Assembly: GCF_002968335.2 (NCBI RefSeq)
Contig: NZ_CP134398.1
Coordinates: 682,001 to 746,000, forward strand
Direction: 5' to 3'
DNA length: 64,000 bases
DNA from: Mycobacterium sp. ITM-2016-00316
GTDB lineage: Bacteria; Actinomycetota; Actinomycetes; Mycobacteriales; Mycobacteriaceae
The position numbers were made by a program, and so were the translations under genes. This document shows, in pieces, positions 1-8,867 of this stretch. Each line of letters opens with the position of its first letter. The stretch's first letter is position 1. The notes under the pieces are model-generated. The model was not told the DNA's origin. It saw only the letters and a program-made list of their open reading frames with translations, and made no database searches.

Positions 1-372
<372 letters not shown>

Positions 373-378
373 ACCCCG

Positions 379-388
379 AATGTACGGT
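379..388. promoter_or_regulatory. Overlapping divergent -10 elements (ANNNTANNNT)
   Basis: The ten bases AATGTACGGT read as TACATT on the minus strand and TACGGT on the plus strand, sharing the central TA at 383-384. Each hexamer ends exactly 6 nt before a start codon (ATG at 372 minus, GTG at 395 plus). This is the geometry of two leaderless mycobacterial promoters on one core. The promoter assignment is inferred from sequence only. Confidence 0.5.
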
Positions 389-394
389 CACGGT

Positions 395-775
395 GTGATA
401 GATCACTTCGGAATCAACTGTGCGGATTGGGAGAAGTCGAAGGCCTTTTACGACAGGGTCCTCGGCGTGCTGGGGTTCACCCGGCAGATGGATTTCCCGG
501 TCGCCATCGGCTACGGCGTCGACGGCAAACCGGACTTCTGGATCGCGGATATGAGCGCGGGCGAGGCGGCCGGCCCGAACCGTGAGACGCATTTCGCGTT
601 CCACGCCGCGGACACCGACGCGGTGCGGGCGTTCTATGACGCCGCGTTGGAAGTGGGTGCGGAATCCCTGCATGCGCCGCGGCTGTGGCCCGAATATCAC
701 CCGGGTTACTTCGGGGCGTTCGTCCGGGACCCGGACGGCAACAACGTGGAGGCGGTCTTTCACGGGGCGGCGTGA
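395..775 (+). CDS. VOC family (glyoxalase/bleomycin-resistance/dioxygenase) protein
   Basis: A 126-residue single VOC domain protein: DHFGINCADWEKSKAFYDRVLG at the N-terminus and a C-terminal FVRDPDGNNVEAVFH, the usual second half-site with a glutamate metal ligand. The fold binds a divalent metal and catalyses reactions such as isomerisation or dioxygenation, but the substrate of this member is unknown. I chose the GTG at 395 because it gives the family-typical start at the DHFG strand and because a TACGGT -10 ends 6 nt upstream. An in-frame ATG at 380 would add five residues. The gene is divergent from the amidohydrolase and followed closely by the DinB-like gene. Confidence 0.85.
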   Translation: MIDHFGINCADWEKSKAFYDRVLGVLGFTRQMDFPVAIGYGVDGKPDFWIADMSAGEAAGPNRETHFAFHAADTDAVRAFYDAALEVGAESLHAPRLWPEYHPGYFGAFVRDPDGNNVEAVFHGAA

Positions 776-792
776 GGGCGCGCCCGGGTGGG

Positions 793-798
793 TACGTT
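793..798 (+). promoter_or_regulatory. -10 element TACGTT for the DinB-like gene
   Basis: TACGTT ends 7 nt before the ATG at 806, consistent with a leaderless transcript that starts at the ATG. It also argues against the longer in-frame start at 788. Confidence 0.45.
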
Positions 799-805
799 GG
801 CGACT

Positions 806-1318
806 ATGAGTGACGCAGCCAGGGAACTGCTTCGGGACGCCTTCACCAGACTCATCGAGCATGTCGAGGAGCTGACCGACGGGCTGTCCGACGAGGTGTC
901 GTGGTGGCAGCCGGTGGCCGGTGCGAACAGCGTTGCCTGGCTGATCTGGCACAGCGCCCGTCAGCACGATATCCAGCTCGCCGATATCGCCGGCACCGAG
1001 CAGGTATGGATCCGGGACGGGTGGCGGGAACGCTTCGGGCTGGACCTGCCGGGCAATGACATGGGGTACGGGCACACGCCCGATGAGGTGGCCAAGGTGC
1101 GTGCCCCGGCCGACCTGCTTGCCGGCTACTACCGCGCGGTGCACAAAGTGACGTTGGAGTACATCGCGTCGATCGACGACGCCGAGTTGAAGCGCATCGT
1201 CGACGACAACTGGGATCCGCCGGTGACGGCGAGCGTGCGGCTGGTCAGCATCGTCGACGACAGCGCACAGCACCTCGGGCAGGCCGCGTACCTCAAGGGC
1301 ACGCTGGCCTCGACTTGA
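806..1318 (+). CDS. DinB-like / mycothiol-transferase-type (DUF664) protein
   Basis: 170 residues. It has the four-helix-bundle pattern of the DinB/DUF664 family: an N-terminal helix (AARELLRDAFTRLIEHVEELTDG), the metal-site segment SVAWLIWHSARQHDIQLADI with histidines on one helix, and a C-terminal VRLVSIVDDSAQHLGQAAYLKG providing the third histidine. Family members bind a divalent metal, and in mycobacteria several are thought to transfer mycothiol or other thiols. That specific role is inferred here. The ATG at 806 follows a good -10. It stands alone between the VOC gene and the aldehyde dehydrogenase gene, which has its own promoter. Confidence 0.8.
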   Translation: MSDAARELLRDAFTRLIEHVEELTDGLSDEVSWWQPVAGANSVAWLIWHSARQHDIQLADIAGTEQVWIRDGWRERFGLDLPGNDMGYGHTPDEVAKVRAPADLLAGYYRAVHKVTLEYIASIDDAELKRIVDDNWDPPVTASVRLVSIVDDSAQHLGQAAYLKGTLAST

Positions 1319-1359
1319 CAGGTGTCAACCCCGGTGCGAGCTACGTCACAGCCCCGGTT

Positions 1360-1365
1360 TAACAT
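1360..1365 (+). promoter_or_regulatory. -10 element TAACAT for the aldehyde dehydrogenase gene
   Basis: TAACAT ends 6 nt before the ATG at 1372, consistent with leaderless transcription. Confidence 0.45.
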
Positions 1366-1371
1366 GGCTCC

Positions 1372-2883
1372 ATGACTGCCACAGCAGACCGTTCCGACGT
1401 GTCGACCATCCTCAACCCCGCCACCGGCGCGGTGGCCGGCGAGGTGCGCTGGACCAACCCCGCCGATGTACCCCAGATCGCCGCCGGGCTGCGCGAGGCG
1501 CAGCGCGAATGGGAGGCCCGCGGCGCCAAGGGCCGCGCCAAGGTGCTCGCCCGCTACGCCGTCTGGCTGGGCGACCACCGCGACGAGATCGAGCGGTTGC
1601 TGATCGCCGAAACCGGCAAGTCGGCCACCGACGCGGCCCAAGAGGTGCCGCTGCTGATCATGATCCTGTCCTACTACATCAAGACGGTCGAGAAGGCGAT
1701 GGCACCGGACAGCCGACCGGCACCGCTGCCGTTCCTGTCCATCAAGAAAATCGCCGTGCACTACCGCCCGCGTGCGGTCGTCGGGATCATCGCGCCGTGG
1801 AACTACCCCGTCGCCAACGCGATGATGGACGCCATCGGCGCGCTGGCCGCCGGCGCCGCGGTGCTGCTCAAACCGTCCGAGCGCACCCCGCTGACCGCCG
1901 AGGTGTTGCTGCGCGGCTGGCTGGATTCGGGTGCCCCCGAGGTGCTGGCCCTGGCCCAGGGGGCGCGTGAAGTATCCGAGGCCGTCATCGACAACTCCGA
2001 CTACATCCAGTTCACCGGATCGTCGGCGACCGGTGTGAAGGTGATGGAGCGTGCCGCGCGCCGGCTCACCCCGGTCAGCCTGGAACTCGGTGGCAAAGAC
2101 CCGATGATCGTGCTCGACGACGCCGATGTGGAACTTGCCGCCAATGCCGCGGTGTGGGGCGCGATGTTCAACGCGGGCCAGACCTGTGTGTCCGTTGAGC
2201 GGGTCTACGTAATGGAGCAGGTCTACGACGCGTTCGTCGCCGCGGTGGTGAAGGCGGTGCAGAACCTGAAGGTGGGTTCGGGAGAGGGCTACGACTTCGG
2301 CGCCCTGATCGATGAGTCCCAGGTGGCCGTCACCGCCAGGCATGTCGACGATGCCCTGGCCAAGGGTGCCAGAGCGCTGACCGGCGGCAAGCGCTCCGAG
2401 GGTGCGGGCAGTTTCTACCCGCCCACGGTCCTCGTCGATGTCGACCACTCGATGGCGTGTATGACCGAGGAGACCTTCGGTCCCACGCTGCCCATCATGA
2501 AGGTGTCCTCCGTCGGTGAGGCCGTGCGGCTGGCAAACGACAGCCCGTACGGGCTGAGTGCGGCGGTGTTCTCCAAGGATGTCGAGCGCGCCAAGGACAT
2601 TGCGCTGCAGCTGGATTGCGGTGCCGTCAACGTCAACGACGTGATTTCCAACCTGATGTGCACCACCGCCCCGATGGGCGGCTGGAAGACCTCCGGGATC
2701 GGCGCACGCTTCGGCGGTGTCGACGGTGTGCGCAAGTACTGCCGGCAGGAGACCGTGGTGGTGCCGCGGCTGAGCGTCGGTGCCGGAGGCAACTACTACA
2801 ACAACTCGCTCAAGGCGCTGGCCCGGATGAACAAGATGATGACCAAAATGGCGCTGTCGCGGCCCAGGCGCGAAGCCAAGTAG
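1372..2883 (+). CDS. Aldehyde dehydrogenase family protein (GabD2-like)
   Basis: 503 residues, full length for an NAD(P)-dependent aldehyde dehydrogenase. Visible signatures are the cofactor-binding APWNYPV, FTGSSATG, the general-base glutamate in SLELGGKDP (about residue 238) and the catalytic cysteine in GQTCVSVER (about residue 271). The sequence resembles mycobacterial succinate-semialdehyde dehydrogenase GabD2 in the catalytic core, but the aldehyde substrate cannot be decided from sequence. The C-terminus extends past the core with a lysine-rich tail (MNKMMTKMALSRPRREAK), perhaps for membrane association. It is a single-gene transcription unit followed by PPK2 with its own promoter. Confidence 0.9.
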   Translation: MTATADRSDVSTILNPATGAVAGEVRWTNPADVPQIAAGLREAQREWEARGAKGRAKVLARYAVWLGDHRDEIERLLIAETGKSATDAAQEVPLLIMILSYYIKTVEKAMAPDSRPAPLPFLSIKKIAVHYRPRAVVGIIAPWNYPVANAMMDAIGALAAGAAVLLKPSERTPLTAEVLLRGWLDSGAPEVLALAQGAREVSEAVIDNSDYIQFTGSSATGVKVMERAARRLTPVSLELGGKDPMIVLDDADVELAANAAVWGAMFNAGQTCVSVERVYVMEQVYDAFVAAVVKAVQNLKVGSGEGYDFGALIDESQVAVTARHVDDALAKGARALTGGKRSEGAGSFYPPTVLVDVDHSMACMTEETFGPTLPIMKVSSVGEAVRLANDSPYGLSAAVFSKDVERAKDIALQLDCGAVNVNDVISNLMCTTAPMGGWKTSGIGARFGGVDGVRKYCRQETVVVPRLSVGAGGNYYNNSLKALARMNKMMTKMALSRPRREAK

Positions 2884-2931
2884 ACCACCTGCTGTTCACC
2901 CGGACGTCACCGTCTCGTACGTCCGGGTGGA

Positions 2932-2937
2932 TAGCTT
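2932..2937 (+). promoter_or_regulatory. -10 element TAGCTT for the PPK2 gene
   Basis: TAGCTT ends 6 nt before the GTG at 2944, consistent with leaderless transcription from that GTG. Confidence 0.45.
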
Positions 2938-2943
2938 CGGCCG

Positions 2944-3801
2944 GTGACCCTGGATCTTTCCCGCTACGCCGTCCGTGACGATGACGACGACGATCCCGAA
3001 CTGCTGTTGATGCCCGGCGGCGATGTCGTCGATACCTGGCGGGAGAACTACCCGTACGGCGAGCGCATGAAGCGCATCGAGTACGAAGAGCAGAAGCGCC
3101 TGCTGCAGATCGAACTGCTCAAGTTGCAGAAGTGGAGCCAGGCCAACGGCCTACGGCACGTCATCGTGTTCGAGGGGCGTGACGCCGCGGGCAAGGGCGG
3201 CACCATTAAGCGGTTCATGGAGCATCTCAACCCGCGCGGGGCGCGGGTGGTCGCACTGGAGAAGCCGACCGAGAAGGAACGCACCCAGTGGTACTTCCAG
3301 CGGTATGTGGAGCACCTGCCCGCCGCCGGGGAGATCGTGTTGTTCGACCGGTCCTGGTACAACCGGGCCGGCGTCGAACGGGTGATGGGTTACTGCACAC
3401 CCAAGCAGCACGCCGAGTTCATCCGCCAGGCCCCGCTGTTCGAGCAGATGCTGGTCAACGACGGCATCAGCCTGACCAAGCTGTGGTTCTCGGTGACCCA
3501 GAACGAACAGCGCACCCGTTTCACCATCCGTCAGGTCGACCCGGTCCGGCAGTGGAAACTCTCGCCCACCGACCTGGCGTCGCTGGACAAGTGGGACGAC
3601 TACACCGCGGCCAAGGAAGACATGTTCGCCTGGACCGACACCGAGACCGCGCCGTGGACCGTCGTGAAAAGCAACGACAAGAAACGCGCCCGGATCAACG
3701 CGATGCGCCATGTGCTGAGTAAGTTCGACTACGACAACAAGGACTACGAGGTGATCGGCCAGCCCGATCCGATGATCGTGGGCCGCGCGCTTTCGGACTG
3801 A
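2944..3801 (+). CDS. ppk2: Polyphosphate kinase 2 (class I PPK2)
   Basis: 285 residues with the P-loop kinase core of the PPK2 family: Walker A GRDAAGKGG (about residues 77-85), lid RGARVVALEKPTEKERTQWYFQRYVEHLP, Walker B LFDRSWYNRAGVERVMG (about 132-148) and KLWFSVTQNEQRTRF. The N-terminal YPYGERMKRIEYEEQKRLLQIELLKLQ helix is typical of one-domain class I enzymes that phosphorylate nucleoside diphosphates with polyphosphate. It resembles M. tuberculosis Rv3232c. An acidic DDDDDDPE stretch near the N-terminus is a local peculiarity. A 16-nt gap with an AGAGAGG ribosome-binding site leads into the next gene, so the two are probably co-transcribed. A second, distinct PPK2 lies at 26-27 kb. Confidence 0.92.
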   Translation: MTLDLSRYAVRDDDDDDPELLLMPGGDVVDTWRENYPYGERMKRIEYEEQKRLLQIELLKLQKWSQANGLRHVIVFEGRDAAGKGGTIKRFMEHLNPRGARVVALEKPTEKERTQWYFQRYVEHLPAAGEIVLFDRSWYNRAGVERVMGYCTPKQHAEFIRQAPLFEQMLVNDGISLTKLWFSVTQNEQRTRFTIRQVDPVRQWKLSPTDLASLDKWDDYTAAKEDMFAWTDTETAPWTVVKSNDKKRARINAMRHVLSKFDYDNKDYEVIGQPDPMIVGRALSD

Positions 3802-3817
3802 CACAGAGAGGGGTGCC

Positions 3818-4675
3818 ATGCGTTCGCTGCTGGCGCTCCTGCTCTGGGTGGTGACGACGGCGCTGCTGGCCGTCACCGTGCCCGCGCTGTGGACGCAGCA
3901 CAACATCGTCAGCGTGGACGGGTACTCGGACCTGGCGGCGGGCGCGGCCAGGAGTCCGGCCCTGCAGCAGCCGATGGCCGCCGAGCTGACCGCCCAGGTC
4001 TCTAGTGCCACCGGAGCCTCGGGCGTGCAGGCCACCCTGCTGGGTGCGGCCGCCAACTCCTACACCGGTAGCCCGGTCTTCCCGGGGCAGTTCGCCGCCG
4101 TCAACCGGGTGGCGCATCGCTGGCTGTTCACCAACGACGCGCAGGGCCGGTGGGTGGTGGACCTGTCGCCGATGCTGGCCGACAGTTCCATCCGGCAGAC
4201 GCTGGACGGGTTCGGCGTCCAGGTGCCGACGAGCCTGCAGGTTCCGGTGACCGAGAACGAATCCGGCGGTCTGCGGCCGGGCCAGTTGCGGCCCGTCGCG
4301 TTGTGGGGCCCGTGGGTCAGCGTCGGGGTGGCGGTACTTGCCGTCGTATTCGCCCTACTTACCCTCACGGCGTCCCGCAAGCGCGGCAGAATGTTTGCCG
4401 CGCTGGGAGTTTCGGCACTGCTGGTCGGTGCGGCCGGCTGGGCCGGTATCGAGATCGGCCGCGGCCACATCGACGATGCGCTGAACCGGACCACCGGCAA
4501 CATTCACGCCATCGCCGATGTGATGGTCGCCCACGCGATCAACAGCATGCACATGTGGCTGAACCTCACCCTGACCGTCGGCGGCGGCATGGTGATCATC
4601 GGGGTGATCGTGTCGCTGCTCAGCGGGCTGGGCGGGTCACGTCAGGAAGAAGTCCCCGTCACCCGCAAGCGCTGA
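3818..4675 (+). CDS. Mycobacterial membrane protein of unknown function
   Basis: 285 residues. There is one N-terminal membrane segment or uncleaved signal (LLALLLWVVTTALLAVTVPAL), a soluble extracytoplasmic part of about 140 residues, then three further hydrophobic segments (about residues 163-185, 195-213 and 245-270) and a charged C-terminal tail. No catalytic motif is recognisable. It follows ppk2 by 16 nt with a strong Shine-Dalgarno sequence, so a shared transcript is likely. The similar neighbour of Rv3232c in M. tuberculosis may be its homologue, but I am not sure. Convergent with the acyltransferase gene 4 nt away. Confidence 0.75.
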   Translation: MRSLLALLLWVVTTALLAVTVPALWTQHNIVSVDGYSDLAAGAARSPALQQPMAAELTAQVSSATGASGVQATLLGAAANSYTGSPVFPGQFAAVNRVAHRWLFTNDAQGRWVVDLSPMLADSSIRQTLDGFGVQVPTSLQVPVTENESGGLRPGQLRPVALWGPWVSVGVAVLAVVFALLTLTASRKRGRMFAALGVSALLVGAAGWAGIEIGRGHIDDALNRTTGNIHAIADVMVAHAINSMHMWLNLTLTVGGGMVIIGVIVSLLSGLGGSRQEEVPVTRKR

Positions 4676-4679
4676 CCGG

Positions 4680-6104
4680 TCAGCGCCGCCCGCGCGGCGG
4701 CACCCGTTTCACGTCGCTGACGGCAAGGCCGGCGGCCACCTCCAGGTCGAAGAGCGCGGGTTCGATAAGGTCGGCCATCTTGTGGATGTCCGCCGCCACC
4801 TCGGGTGTGGTGATGAAGCCGAAGTCGACCGAACCGCAGTAGCTGAAGCACGTGACGTTGAGCGCCACATCGAAGAGCAGCGGGCCGAGCGGCATCAGGC
4901 TCTCGACCTTCGCACCGCCGAGATACAGCGGGAAGTCCGGGCCGGGCACATTGCTGATCACGACGTTCATCGGGGCGATCGAGCTGCCGATCCCACTGGC
5001 CGCGTAGGCCCGCGATGCCAGCGCGAGCAGGCCCGGCGGCGTGGTCTCGGTGTAACCCATGATCTGGTTCGCGGTCAGCGCCTTGGCCATCTCCTTGGCG
5101 CCCTGGGTGTAGGCGTAGATGGCCTTGATGCGTCGGGCCGGGTCGGCGATATCGCTGGCGAGCACCACGGTCATGGCCGAGACCTGGTTGCCCACACCGT
5201 TATCGGATTCCGACCGGGTGGACACCGGCACCTGGGAAACCAGTGACTTCTCCGGCAACTCGTTGCGCTCCTTGAGGTATTCGCGCATGGCGCCGGACAC
5301 CAGTGCGAGCACGACATCGTTGAGCTTGACCCCGAATGCCTCCTTCACCGCCTTGACCCGCTCCAGCGGCACCCGCGCCCCCGCCACCCTGCGGTGCGGC
5401 GAGATCGGGGCGTTGAATCGCACTGTCGGCCCATCGAAATAACGCGGCGGCTTGTTGTCGATCCCGCGCACCGCGATCTGCTGGCGCACCGTCTGCTCGA
5501 TGAGCCGGGCGATCCGGTAGGGCGTCTTGACGCCGAGGTTGATCAGTCCGTTGATGAACCGAACCTCGGGCCGCGGCAGACCGACGCCGACGAGGGAGCG
5601 GTCGACGTCGACGGCGGGTGGGCGCGGTTCGCGGGTCACGTCGAAGAGGATCTCGGTGAGTCCGGCGCCGGAGACGCCGTCGACGACGGCGTGGTGCATC
5701 TTGGTGATGATCGCGACGCGGCCATTCTTGAGGCCCTCGATCCACCACAGTTCCCACAGCGGTTTGGACCGGTCGAGTTTGTAGGACATCAGCCGGCCGG
5801 CGAGTTCGTCGAACTCCTTGCGGCCGCCGGGCGCCGGGACCGCGATCCGCCGGATGTGAAAGTCGATGTCGAGGTCGTCGTCCTCGACGAACCACGGGCG
5901 GTCCATCCCCATCGGCGCACCCGTCACACGCCAGCGCAACTGGGGAAGTTCGGGCAACCGGCTGGCGACGAGTTCGCGGACGCGTTCGAAGCTGAAGTCC
6001 GGCGCGTCGGTCGGGTCGCACACCGCACATGCCCCGATGTGCATGTGCCAGCCACCGGTTTCGGCGAACCAGAATGCTGCGTCCACGCTCGATAGCCGGC
6101 TCAT
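4680..6104 (-). CDS. WS/DGAT wax ester synthase / diacylglycerol O-acyltransferase
   Basis: 474 residues, the usual length of mycobacterial Tgs-type enzymes that esterify diacylglycerol or fatty alcohols with acyl-CoA to make storage lipids. The N-terminus [24 protein letters not shown] is typical, and the catalytic motif HHAVVDG is at residues 137-143. The C-terminal domain carries [21 protein letters not shown], the conserved PLW/NVPGP region. One of probably many paralogues in the genome, so substrate preference is open. The ATG has six cytosines and then a TACGCT -10 directly upstream, again a leaderless arrangement. Confidence 0.93.
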   Translation of the reverse strand: MSRLSSVDAAFWFAETGGWHMHIGACAVCDPTDAPDFSFERVRELVASRLPELPQLRWRVTGAPMGMDRPWFVEDDDLDIDFHIRRIAVPAPGGRKEFDELAGRLMSYKLDRSKPLWELWWIEGLKNGRVAIITKMHHAVVDGVSGAGLTEILFDVTREPRPPAVDVDRSLVGVGLPRPEVRFINGLINLGVKTPYRIARLIEQTVRQQIAVRGIDNKPPRYFDGPTVRFNAPISPHRRVAGARVPLERVKAVKEAFGVKLNDVVLALVSGAMREYLKERNELPEKSLVSQVPVSTRSESDNGVGNQVSAMTVVLASDIADPARRIKAIYAYTQGAKEMAKALTANQIMGYTETTPPGLLALASRAYAASGIGSSIAPMNVVISNVPGPDFPLYLGGAKVESLMPLGPLLFDVALNVTCFSYCGSVDFGFITTPEVAADIHKMADLIEPALFDLEVAAGLAVSDVKRVPPRGRR

Positions 6105-6110
6105 GGGGGG

Positions 6111-6116
6111 AGCGTA
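6111..6116 (-). promoter_or_regulatory. -10 element TACGCT for the WS/DGAT gene
   Basis: On the minus strand TACGCT is followed by six cytosines and then the ATG at 6104, consistent with leaderless transcription. Confidence 0.45.
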
Positions 6117-6131
6117 CGCGGGGGGTGATGG

Positions 6132-6395
6132 CTATCGGTCGTGGTTGCGCATGCGGTGGCGAAGTTTCTGCACCGGCTCGGCGCTGGTGACCGCCGACGT
6201 GATCGCCAACGCGATGAGCACATCGGCGGCCGTGATGAACAGGCCGGCCCAGTACATCCATCTGATGGTGGGATCCGGTTGGGCGGCGAAGTAGGTGAAC
6301 AGGAAAATCGGCCCGACGATCCCGCAGACCAGCGTCATGGCCTGGATGGCGAGATAGCGTTTGAACACCGAGAATCCGGACATCGGCGTCAGCAT
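6132..6395 (-). CDS. Small membrane protein of unknown function
   Basis: 87 residues with two or three hydrophobic segments (LAIQAMTLVCGIVGPIFLFTYF and WMYWAGLFITAADVLIALAITSAV), ending in a basic tail RHRMRNHDR. No family is recognised with confidence. The ATG at 6395 was chosen over an in-frame TTG ten codons upstream; a further ATG exists at 6383. It is transcribed towards the WS/DGAT gene with 27 nt between them, so it may lead that transcript. It is divergent from the dihydrodipicolinate-reductase-like gene. Confidence 0.6.
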   Translation of the reverse strand: MLTPMSGFSVFKRYLAIQAMTLVCGIVGPIFLFTYFAAQPDPTIRWMYWAGLFITAADVLIALAITSAVTSAEPVQKLRHRMRNHDR

Positions 6396-6458
6396 AACCG
6401 CGCTGGCGTTCCCGCGATTGGGCAAATTACCGTCGTGGTTACAGTAGCGTCAGCCAAC

Positions 6459-7511
6459 ATGCTGCGCGTCATTCAGTGGGCCACCGGATCGGTCGGCAAG
6501 CAGTCGGCTGCCGCCGTACACAGCCATCCTGACCTGGAACTTGTCGGCGCATACGTCTACAGCGCGGGCAAGGCCGGCCGTGATGTCGGTGAGATCTGCG
6601 GTATCGGCGATATCGGGGTCAGGGCCACCGACGACCCCGACGAGATCGTCGCGGCCGACGCCGATTGTGTGCTCTACATGCCGCAGGGCGAGATGAACCC
6701 GCTTGGCGCCGTCGGCGACATCTGCCGGTTGTTGGCCTCGGGCAAGAACGTGATCTCCACCGCCGTCACCGCACTGATCTACCCCGCTGCCATGGGCCGC
6801 CGCGTACTGGCCAGGCTGACCGAAGCCTGCGCCGCAGGCAAGGCTTCCTTTCATGGCACCGGGATCGAACCAGGCTGGGCCGCAGAGGTTCTGCCGCTGA
6901 CCATGTCCGGGCTCTTCCAGCGCATCGACACGCTGCTGGTGCAGGAACTGCTCGACTACAGCACCTACGACAGCGCCGAGATGATGTTCGATGTCATGGG
7001 CTTCGGCCGACGTCCCGACGAACCGGTCCCGATGGCCGACCCGCTGTTGGCCGGGATGACCTTCCGGGCCCCGCTGATGCTGCTCGCCGACGGTCTGGGC
7101 GCCACGATCGACGATTTCCTGTTTGACCGGGAGCTCGCCGTGGCGGCCGACCCCTTCGACGTCAAGGCCGGCCGCATCGAGGCGGGAACCGTTTCCGCGC
7201 AACGCTTCTCCTACACCGCGGTGGTCAACGGCCGCCGGGCCCTGACCATCGAGCACATCACCCGCCTCGGTGACGATCAGGCGCCGGACTGGCCGACCGG
7301 ACGGGGCTGGCACGTCACCGTCGAGGGCAACCCGTCGATGGAACTGCGATCGGCCATCGCCGTGCGCGGCGAGGACGAGACCGAGCAGGGCTGTCTGGGC
7401 ACCGCGATGCACGCGGTGCACGCCATCGCCCCGGTGTGTGCGGCCCCGCCGGGCATCCGCACGTTCCTGGACCTGCCGATCATCGCCGGCCGGGGCGTGC
7501 TGGGCGGGTAA
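6459..7511 (+). CDS. NAD(P)-binding dihydrodipicolinate-reductase-like dehydrogenase
   Basis: 350 residues. The N-terminal Rossmann fold MLRVIQWATGSVGKQSAAAV has a GxxGxxG-like turn, followed by ELVGAYVYSAGKAGRDVGEI. This pattern belongs to the DapB-N/2,4-diaminopentanoate-dehydrogenase-like family that is abundant in mycobacteria. The middle contains the substrate-side FHGTGIEPGWAAEVLPLTMSG. The reaction is unknown; several homologues are linked to steroid or amino-acid catabolism, but there is no such context here. The ATG was chosen because it begins the first beta strand. Reading upstream in the same frame gives only shadow sequence. Confidence 0.82.
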   Translation: MLRVIQWATGSVGKQSAAAVHSHPDLELVGAYVYSAGKAGRDVGEICGIGDIGVRATDDPDEIVAADADCVLYMPQGEMNPLGAVGDICRLLASGKNVISTAVTALIYPAAMGRRVLARLTEACAAGKASFHGTGIEPGWAAEVLPLTMSGLFQRIDTLLVQELLDYSTYDSAEMMFDVMGFGRRPDEPVPMADPLLAGMTFRAPLMLLADGLGATIDDFLFDRELAVAADPFDVKAGRIEAGTVSAQRFSYTAVVNGRRALTIEHITRLGDDQAPDWPTGRGWHVTVEGNPSMELRSAIAVRGEDETEQGCLGTAMHAVHAIAPVCAAPPGIRTFLDLPIIAGRGVLGG

Positions 7512-7555
7512 CGCGCGTGAAATAGCGACGACACCTGGGGGTAGTGCGCCCGAAC

Positions 7556-7561
7556 TACTTT
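7556..7561 (+). promoter_or_regulatory. -10 element TACTTT for the symporter gene
   Basis: TACTTT ends 7 nt before the ATG at 7569. The in-frame GTG at 7563 would lie only one base from the hexamer, so the ATG is the better start. Confidence 0.45.
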
Positions 7562-7568
7562 CGTGCCG

Positions 7569-8867
7569 ATGAAGACTCTTTCCAGCCCCGCCGTGCAGAT
7601 CGGCATCGCGGCCGTCGGAGGTATCGCATTCGGTCTGCTCGTCGGCGAGTGGGCGGCAAATCTGAAGTTCGTCGGGGACATGTTCATCCGGCTCATCCAG
7701 ATGTCGATCGTGCCGCTGGTGGTGGCCTCGGTCATCGTGGCCACCGCGTCGATGACGGGTGCCGGCACCGGCCGCATCGCCTTCCGCACCTTCAAATGGA
7801 TGCTCGGCTTCTCCTTCGTGGCGGCGGTGTTGGCGTGGCTGCTGAGCACCTTGATCCAGCCCGGCGCGGGCATGGTCTTCACCCAGGAACTCGATCCCGC
7901 CCTGCAGGAGTCCGCGGGGGAGGCGCTGGGCTGGCAGGACACGCTGCTGAACTTCGTCTCGACCAACATCTTCAATGCGATGTCGACCGCCACGATGGTC
8001 CCCATCATCGTCTTCTCGCTGCTGTTCGGCATCGCGCTGCGCAGCCACATCAACGCCCGTGGCGATGACTCGGTGCTCGGCTTCATCGATCAGATCCAGC
8101 AGATCGTGCTGACCATGATCCGGTTGGTGATGTACATCGCGCCGATCGGCGTCTTCTGCCTGCTCGCTGCCCTCGCCGGTGACGTGGGTTTCTCGGTGGT
8201 GACCACGGCGCTGAAGTATCTCGGCACCACGCTGCTCGGGGTGCTCATCCTCTTCGCGCTGTTCGTCCTCGTCGTCACGGTGCGTACCCGGCTCAGCCCG
8301 TTGAAGCTGCCGGAGAAGCTCGCCGAACAGACCGCCATCGCCATCACCACGACCAGCTCTGCGGTCACCTTCCCGACCGTGCTGCGCAACGCCGTCGAGA
8401 AGGTGGGCGTCAGCCAGAAGGTCGCCAACTTCACCCTGTCCATCGGACTGACGATGGGCTCCTACGGCGCCGTCCTGAACTACATGATCGTGGTGATGTT
8501 CCTGGCCCAGGCCGGCGACATCAACCTCAGTTTCGGTCAAATCGCGCTCGGGATGGCGCTGGCGATCCTGCTCAACATGGGCACCATCACCGTCCCCGGC
8601 GGCTTTCCGGTCGTCGCGATGTTCCTGGCGACCTCACTGGGGCTGCCGTTCGAAGCCGTCGGCCTGCTGATCGCCGTCGACTGGTTCGCCGGAATCTTTC
8701 GCACCTTCCTCAACGTCAACGGGGATACCTTCGTGGCGATGCTGGTCGCCAACGCCGACGACGAGATCGACCGCGATGTGTACAACGGCACCAAGACGGT
8801 GACCGCCGAGGAACTCGACCTCGCCGAGTACAGCGACGCCCTGGCGCGCGCGGACCAGGCGGACTAA
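7569..8867 (+). CDS. Dicarboxylate/amino acid:cation symporter (DAACS family)
   Basis: 432 residues with about eight membrane segments and two re-entrant hairpins of the DctA/GltP fold. The serine-rich hairpin TAIAITTTSSAVTFPTVLRNA, the unwound helix segment SIGLTMGSYGAVLNYM, the second hairpin region NMGTITVPGGFPVVAMFLATSLGLP and the ligand-binding DWFAGIFRTFLNVNGDTF are all present. It imports C4-dicarboxylates or acidic amino acids with sodium ions or protons. It has its own leaderless promoter. The last four bases overlap the stop of the convergent peptidase gene. Confidence 0.92.
   Translation: MKTLSSPAVQIGIAAVGGIAFGLLVGEWAANLKFVGDMFIRLIQMSIVPLVVASVIVATASMTGAGTGRIAFRTFKWMLGFSFVAAVLAWLLSTLIQPGAGMVFTQELDPALQESAGEALGWQDTLLNFVSTNIFNAMSTATMVPIIVFSLLFGIALRSHINARGDDSVLGFIDQIQQIVLTMIRLVMYIAPIGVFCLLAALAGDVGFSVVTTALKYLGTTLLGVLILFALFVLVVTVRTRLSPLKLPEKLAEQTAIAITTTSSAVTFPTVLRNAVEKVGVSQKVANFTLSIGLTMGSYGAVLNYMIVVMFLAQAGDINLSFGQIALGMALAILLNMGTITVPGGFPVVAMFLATSLGLPFEAVGLLIAVDWFAGIFRTFLNVNGDTFVAMLVANADDEIDRDVYNGTKTVTAEELDLAEYSDALARADQAD

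Noticed and set aside
6450-8540. A 696-codon minus-strand frame opposite the reductase and symporter genes
   Set aside because: Low-complexity Asp/His/Gly/Arg translation and complete overlap with two well-supported genes.
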